A stretch of 10,330 bases of DNA from DTU063 sp001512695 (GTDB lineage Bacteria > Bacillota > Thermosediminibacteria > Thermosediminibacterales > Tepidanaerobacteraceae), in the NCBI GenBank assembly GCA_049658265.1, contig JBASOM010000041.1:1-10330 (forward strand), in the 5' to 3' direction. Below are positions 6,980 to 10,330 of the stretch, piece by piece (the first letter of the stretch is position 1; each line of letters begins with the position of its first letter). The notes beneath the pieces were generated by a model. That model searched no databases. It was not told the origin of the DNA and saw nothing but the letters and a program-made list of their open reading frames with translations. The position numbers and the translations under genes are program-made.

Positions 6980-7714
6980 ATGGAACGCATAATAGAGATC
7001 ATACACCTGAAAAAGAGTTTTGGGACCCATGAGGTATTAAAGGACATAAATTTCCACGTAAATAAGGGGGAAGTGGTCTGCATAATAGGTCCCTCTGGCT
7101 CTGGCAAATCGACCCTACTGCGCTGCATCAATCTCCTGGAAAGGCCTAGCGGAGGAAAGATTTTGTACAAAGGCAAAAACATTTTAGAGGGAAATCACAA
7201 CATCTACGCGTACCGCACCAAGCTCGGCATGGTGTTTCAGCACTTCAATCTTTTTAACAATCACAATGTGCTCAGCAACTGCACCGTAGGCCAAATCAAG
7301 GTGCTGAAACGCTCCAAGGAGGAAGCTGAAAAGGTGGCCATGAAGTACTTGAGGGTTGTGGGCATGGAACAGTACATCAATGCAAAGCCCAGACAATTGT
7401 CGGGTGGTCAAAAACAGCGAGTGGCAATCGCCAGGGCCCTTTCCATGGAGCCGGATGTCATGCTGTTCGATGAGCCAACATCGTCCCTAGACCCCGAACT
7501 GGTAGACGAAGTTCTGAGGGTCATGAAAAAACTTGCCGAAACAGGTCTTACGATGCTTGTGGTAACCCATGAGATGGAATTTGCAAGAGACGTAGCCGAC
7601 AGGGTTGTTTTTATGGATAAGGGAGTTATAGAAGAGGAAGGCACACCCGAAGAAATATTCAATAACCCCAAAAAAGAGCGAACTAGGGAGTTTTTAAAGA
7701 GAACTTTAAAATAA
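6980..7714 (+). CDS. ABC transporter ATP-binding protein, polar amino acid (GlnQ/HisP-like) family
   Basis: This cytoplasmic ATPase powers the amino acid importer. The 244-residue product has every nucleotide-binding motif: Walker A GPSGSGKST (37-45), Q-loop glutamine Q87 in FQHFNLF, signature LSGGQKQR (140-147), Walker B VMLFDEP (160-166) with catalytic E165, D-loop SSLD (168-171) and switch histidine H197 in VVTHE. The length and the ending EEIFNNPKKERTREFL are typical of the polar amino acid subfamily. The ATG at 6980 is preceded by AAGGAG (6963-6968), an 11-base spacing that is longer than its neighbours'. The 84-base gap after the permease holds no clear hairpin or promoter. This is the last gene of the operon; a terminator follows within 20 bases. 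Confidence 0.96.
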   Translation: MERIIEIIHLKKSFGTHEVLKDINFHVNKGEVVCIIGPSGSGKSTLLRCINLLERPSGGKILYKGKNILEGNHNIYAYRTKLGMVFQHFNLFNNHNVLSNCTVGQIKVLKRSKEEAEKVAMKYLRVVGMEQYINAKPRQLSGGQKQRVAIARALSMEPDVMLFDEPTSSLDPELVDEVLRVMKKLAETGLTMLVVTHEMEFARDVADRVVFMDKGVIEEEGTPEEIFNNPKKERTREFLKRTLK

Positions 7715-7721
7715 ACTACTC

Positions 7722-7763
7722 TAACAAAGCGGTTTCGGTAGTATCGGAAACCGTTTTTTGTTA
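7722..7763 (+). terminator. Intrinsic terminator ending the amino acid transporter operon
   Basis: Core stem CGGTTTC (7730-7736) / GAAACCG (7747-7753) followed by six T (7754-7759). Outer complementarity TAACAAA (7722-7728) / TTTGTTA (7757-7763) extends it and would allow action on both strands. Confidence 0.88.
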
Positions 7764-7771
7764 AAAAATAG

Positions 7772-7801
7772 TTGACAAGCAGCTCGCTGATATGGTAGTA
7801 T
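7772..7801 (+). promoter_or_regulatory. Predicted promoter of the TRAP transporter operon
   Basis: A perfect TTGACA (7772-7777), an 18-base spacer and TAGTAT (7796-7801), with TG at 7793-7794 forming an extended -10. The start point should fall near 7807-7809, inside the 12-bp palindrome TGAAAATTTTCA (7807-7818). This leaves a 5' untranslated leader of about 300 bases before the dctP-like gene. Confidence 0.65.
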
Positions 7802-8106
7802 GTAAGTGAAAATTTTCAGACTTGACACTATTAAGTGGCTAATGCGACTTTCAGACAATCCTGTCAATAAAGATTTGGAATAATTTGACCCTATTTTCGT
7901 TGAAAGATACCAAGTTTTCCCCAGGCAAATAACACGCAACTTGAATCAAGTCCCATACGAGTTTTGTTTCACCCTGATCAGGTTTTAAATAAAAACCTTT
8001 TTTTATACTAATAAGGTTTGTGAGAGAAAGGGGGGAAGCCTATAACTTAAAAGGGAAAATATACAGGTGTGTTATTTTAAATTCTAAATCGATAGGGGGA
8101 GAAAAG
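7802..8106 (+). other. Long untranslated leader of the TRAP operon, candidate cis-regulatory RNA
   Basis: About 300 bases without a convincing gene. Visible elements: palindrome 7807-7818; direct repeat TTTCAGAC at 7814-7821 and 7849-7856; long-range complement GACTTGA (7819-7825) / TCAAGTC (7946-7952), enclosing small hairpins such as 7826-7829/7834-7837 and 7854-7857/7862-7865; a possible outer pairing 7808-7811/7967-7970; then a weak terminator at 7980-8004. I do not recognise a known riboswitch consensus (TPP, T-box, SAM, cobalamin, glycine or lysine motifs are absent). It may be a regulatory RNA or only an AT-rich leader with operators; function is unassigned. Confidence 0.4.
7980..8004 (+). 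terminator. Weak intrinsic terminator inside the TRAP leader
   Basis: Stem AGGTTTT (7980-7986) / AAAACCT (7992-7998), loop AAATA, then seven T (7998-8004). The stem has only two G-C pairs, so efficiency may be low. The 3' arm can instead pair as AAACCTT (7993-7999) with AAGGTTT (8013-8019). It lies about 100 bases upstream of the first gene, where an attenuator would be expected. Confidence 0.5.
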
Positions 8107-9162
8107 ATGAAAAAGGGTCTTAAGTTCGTGGCCTTAGGCCTAGTGTTAGTTTTGATATTTGTTGCCTTGGCTGGCTGTGGTGGTCAAACTTCACAACCTG
8201 AACAAGAGCAGGAGGAAAAGCCGGAAGAAGCGGCTCCGGCTGCTGAACCAATCAAATTAGTTTATGCAGAAGTTAACCCGATAGATTCTGTCGTCGGAAA
8301 AATGGCTGTTTTCTTTAAAGAAAAGGTAGAAGAGATGTCAAATGGCCAAATTATAATTGACATCCAGGCAGGCGGAGTTTTAGGGGCAGAGAACGACGTG
8401 CTGGATACGATGTTAGGTGGCGGCGGAACAATTGACATGTCAAGAATTTCAGCATTTTCTCTGACACCCTATGGCGGAGAAAAATCAATGCTGCTTTCCA
8501 TTCCATACACATTTGCCAACAGGGATCATTTCTGGAACTTTGCCGCTTCAGATTTAGCTGAAGAATTCTTGCTGGAACCCCACGTCAACGGTAGTGGCGT
8601 CAGAGGCTTATTCTACGGAGAAGAAGGCTTCCGCCATTTCTTCACCAGAAAACCAATCAGCGGTATGGAAGACCTTAAAGGTCTGAAGCTTAGGGTATCA
8701 ATCGACCCAGTCATGACAGGCATGGTAGAAGCCCTGGGTGCTATGCCCACCGTCGTTTCCTTCGGCGAACTTTACTCAGCGCTACAGACAGGTGTAGTAG
8801 ACGGTGCCGAACAGCCAATAGTCAACTACAAGGCCAATTCATTCCACGAAGTAGCACCCTACCTGATCCTCGATGGCCATACACTAGGGGCAATACAGGT
8901 AATCATAACGGATGAAGCATGGAATAAACTTACCGAAGAGCAGCAAAACATCATCATGGAAGCAGGTAAACTAGCATCCGAATACAACAGGCAGATCTCC
9001 GAAGAAAGCGAAAATCAAGTATTAGAAGAATTAAAAGCAGAAGGCGTAACCGTTATAGAAGTTGATGATATAACACCTTGGCAGGAAGCATGTAAGGATG
9101 TTATCGATTCCGCTACTGCTAGCTACAAAGATCTGTACCAGCAAATTCTTGACATGAAATAA
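8107..9162 (+). CDS. dctP: TRAP transporter substrate-binding lipoprotein, DctP family
   Basis: This extracytoplasmic receptor of a tripartite ATP-independent transporter captures an organic anion and passes it to the DctQ/DctM membrane pair. The ATG at 8107 is chosen because AGGGGGAG (8094-8101) sits five bases upstream and it directly begins a lipoprotein signal: MKKGLKF, a hydrophobic stretch and lipobox LAGC with C24. A GTG 29 codons upstream would bury that signal. The product is 351 residues, with an acidic Glu/Pro/Ala linker (about 28-48). Family landmarks: SIPYTFANRDHFW (131-143), FRHFFTRKPI (175-184), LKGLKLRV (190-197) with R196, the conserved carboxylate-binding arginine, and ELYSALQTGVVDGAEQP (221-237) followed by N240. 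Substrate is unknown: DctP-family members take C4-dicarboxylates, sugar acids, keto acids and others. The lipid anchor fits a Gram-positive host. Confidence 0.95.
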   Translation: MKKGLKFVALGLVLVLIFVALAGCGGQTSQPEQEQEEKPEEAAPAAEPIKLVYAEVNPIDSVVGKMAVFFKEKVEEMSNGQIIIDIQAGGVLGAENDVLDTMLGGGGTIDMSRISAFSLTPYGGEKSMLLSIPYTFANRDHFWNFAASDLAEEFLLEPHVNGSGVRGLFYGEEGFRHFFTRKPISGMEDLKGLKLRVSIDPVMTGMVEALGAMPTVVSFGELYSALQTGVVDGAEQPIVNYKANSFHEVAPYLILDGHTLGAIQVIITDEAWNKLTEEQQNIIMEAGKLASEYNRQISEESENQVLEELKAEGVTVIEVDDITPWQEACKDVIDSATASYKDLYQQILDMK

Positions 9163-9189
9163 TTCTACATAGAGGGATTACGGTGTATA

Positions 9190-9220
9190 AGGGCACAAAG
9201 GCATATGGCCTTTGTGCCCT
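9190..9220 (+). repeat. Intercistronic 13-bp perfect inverted repeat between dctP and dctQ
   Basis: AGGGCACAAAGGC (9190-9202) / GCCTTTGTGCCCT (9208-9220), loop ATATG. No T-tract follows, so it is not a standard terminator. It lies between the binding-protein gene and dctQ and ends 20 bases before the dctQ start. It probably blocks 3' exonucleases and protects the dctP message, as known for hairpins after other binding-protein genes; this role is inferred. Confidence 0.8.
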
Positions 9221-9240
9221 GACATTCAAGGAGGAAAAAT

Positions 9241-9762
9241 ATGTCAAAATTTTTTAGTACTATTGAGAAATTTAAGTCGGCTTACGATATGGCCTATAAG
9301 CTTGTTCTCTTTATATGTAAGATGGTTCTAATAACCGATATCATTATTGTCTCTATGGTTGTAGCAGGGAGGTATATTGCCTTTATCCCTTCTCCTGCAT
9401 GGGGCGAGGAGATAATATTAACTCTAATGGCCTACATGGCAGTTCTTTCTGCGGCCCTGGCCATAAGGAGAAAAGCCCACATTCGCATGACAGCTTTTGA
9501 TAAATACCTACCGGAAAAATTGGTAATTTTTCTTGACATTTTATCCGATATAGCCGTCTTGGTATTAGCTGTGGTCATGATAGTAGTCGGTTGGAGATAT
9601 GCATTACAAATCGGCTCAAAAGGTACCTACATAAGCATGCCTACCGTTTCTAGATTTTGGATGTATTTACCCATACCGGTAGCCGGTGTGGCCATGTTAA
9701 TTTTTCAAATAGAGGTATTGTTAAACAACCTTAAGAGATTTTTTGTAAATGAGGTGAAATAA
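9241..9762 (+). CDS. dctQ: TRAP transporter small permease subunit, DctQ family
   Basis: This four-helix membrane subunit pairs with DctM. The 173-residue product has hydrophobic segments at about 21-42, 56-75, 94-117 and 138-160. Family landmarks are PAWGEEIILTLMAYMAV (52-68), the polar AIRRKAHIRM (74-83) ending in the conserved HI pair, and SMPTVSRFWMYLPIPVAG (132-149). The ATG at 9241 has AAGGAGG (9228-9234) upstream with ideal spacing. The stop codon overlaps the dctM start by one base (TAATG), which indicates translational coupling. Confidence 0.93.
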   Translation: MSKFFSTIEKFKSAYDMAYKLVLFICKMVLITDIIIVSMVVAGRYIAFIPSPAWGEEIILTLMAYMAVLSAALAIRRKAHIRMTAFDKYLPEKLVIFLDILSDIAVLVLAVVMIVVGWRYALQIGSKGTYISMPTVSRFWMYLPIPVAGVAMLIFQIEVLLNNLKRFFVNEVK

Positions 9763-10330
9763 TGGGTGCAGAAATTACGGCAATTTGGATATTGATAGGT
9801 AGTTTCCTACTGATGATAGTTTTAAGATTTCCCATCGCCTATGCCGTAGCCATTTCATCCTTTTTTACCCTTTTGTACTTGGATCTTCCTCTTGCAATAA
9901 TCGCCCAGCAGATGGTCAAAGGTATCAGTTCTTTTAGCCTTATGGCAGTGCCGTTCTTTATCACAATGGGAGTTCTCATGGGAAAGGGTGGTATCTCGGA
10001 TAAACTGATCGGCCTGGCCAATGCCTGTGTCGGCTGGATGCGTGGAGGCCTTGGGATGGTAAACGTACTGGATTCATACTTCTTTGGAGGCATTTCGGGT
10101 TCAGCTGCAGCAGACACTGCGTCACTTGGCAGCGTTTTAATTCCAATAATGGTAGAACAGGGGTACGATGCTGATTTTGCAACTGCTATTACCATTGCCT
10201 CATCGGTGGAGGGTATCTTGGTTCCTCCAAGTCACAATATGGTAATATATGCCACCGTTGCAGGAGGTGTTTCGGTAGGAAGCCTTTTTCTGGCCGGCTA
10301 TTTACCCGGTGCCGTTCTTGCAGTCAGCTT
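9762..10330 (+). CDS. dctM: TRAP transporter large permease subunit, DctM family, 3'-truncated
   Basis: The main channel subunit, which in this family moves substrate with Na+ or H+. The frame is open from the ATG at 9762 to the window end: 189 whole codons of a protein usually about 430 residues long. It starts MGAEITAIWILIGSFLL, and the visible part shows DctM landmarks: SLMAVPFFITMGVLMGKGG, VNVLDSYFFGGISGSAAADT, LGSVLIPIMVEQGY, SSVEGILVPPSHNMVIYA and the following glycine-rich helix. GAGGTGA (9751-9757), inside the end of dctQ, serves as ribosome binding site. About half the gene lies outside the window, together with any downstream catabolic genes that might reveal the substrate. Confidence 0.94.
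   Translation, partial: MGAEITAIWILIGSFLLMIVLRFPIAYAVAISSFFTLLYLDLPLAIIAQQMVKGISSFSLMAVPFFITMGVLMGKGGISDKLIGLANACVGWMRGGLGMVNVLDSYFFGGISGSAAADTASLGSVLIPIMVEQGYDADFATAITIASSVEGILVPPSHNMVIYATVAGGVSVGSLFLAGYLPGAVLAVS

Noticed and set aside
7822..7850. Second TTGACA as another -35 in the TRAP leader
   Set aside because: No acceptable -10 hexamer lies 16-18 bases downstream (CGACTT at 17).
7971..7983. Resemblance of ACCCTGATCAGG to the TPP riboswitch ACCTGATCTGG segment
   Set aside because: The other TPP elements (CTGAGA box and the 3' conserved arm) are absent.
8020..8106. Upstream GTG giving a longer dctP product, preceding a GGGGGG stretch
   Set aside because: The extension would place 29 polar residues before the lipoprotein signal, and the internal ATG at 8107 has a better ribosome binding site. 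The G-rich run at 8031-8036 has no start codon at useful distance.

Overview
All genes in this window lie on the plus strand. The content points to a Gram-positive anaerobe of the Clostridia type. Supporting signs are strong GGAGG-like ribosome binding sites, sigma-A style promoters, lipoprotein substrate-binding proteins, a lysine (L-box) riboswitch with a transcription terminator, a membrane-bound pyrophosphatase of the K+-dependent, probably Na+-pumping type, and frequent ATA and AGG/AGA codons. Genus cannot be fixed from the sequence alone.

Layout. (1) 1-2369: 3' part of a UvrD/RecB-type helicase fused to a C-terminal PD-(D/E)XK nuclease with a four-cysteine Fe-S signature, an AddA/AddB/AdnB-like recombinational repair enzyme. 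Its start and Walker A motif lie upstream of the window. (2) 2532-4851: a promoter followed by secG (protein export) and hppA (ion-pumping pyrophosphatase), 25 bases apart and probably one transcript. (3) 4890-7763: a complete polar amino acid ABC transporter operon, made of a promoter, a lysine riboswitch with terminator, a lipoprotein binding protein, an internal hairpin/attenuator, a permease, an ATPase and a terminator. The riboswitch makes lysine the best guess for the substrate. (4) 7772-10330: a strong promoter, a leader of about 300 bases with dyads and a weak intrinsic terminator, then a TRAP transporter operon: dctP, a 13-bp intercistronic hairpin, dctQ, and dctM, which runs off the window end and overlaps dctQ by one base.

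How the parts work together. The two uptake systems share a design: a long untranslated leader ending in a terminator, then the abundant extracytoplasmic binding protein first, then a hairpin, then the membrane components. The hairpin after the binding protein probably sets stoichiometry, by attenuation (a U-tract follows) in the ABC operon and by mRNA 3'-end protection (no U-tract) in the TRAP operon. The ABC system uses ATP. The TRAP system normally uses a sodium or proton gradient, which the pyrophosphatase encoded nearby could help to maintain.

The genes are familiar families. The best candidates for something undescribed are regulatory: the unassigned TRAP leader (7802-8106) and a 5' hairpin that competes with helix P1 of the lysine riboswitch (4944-4964). 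No mobile element, tRNA, rRNA or CRISPR array was seen.
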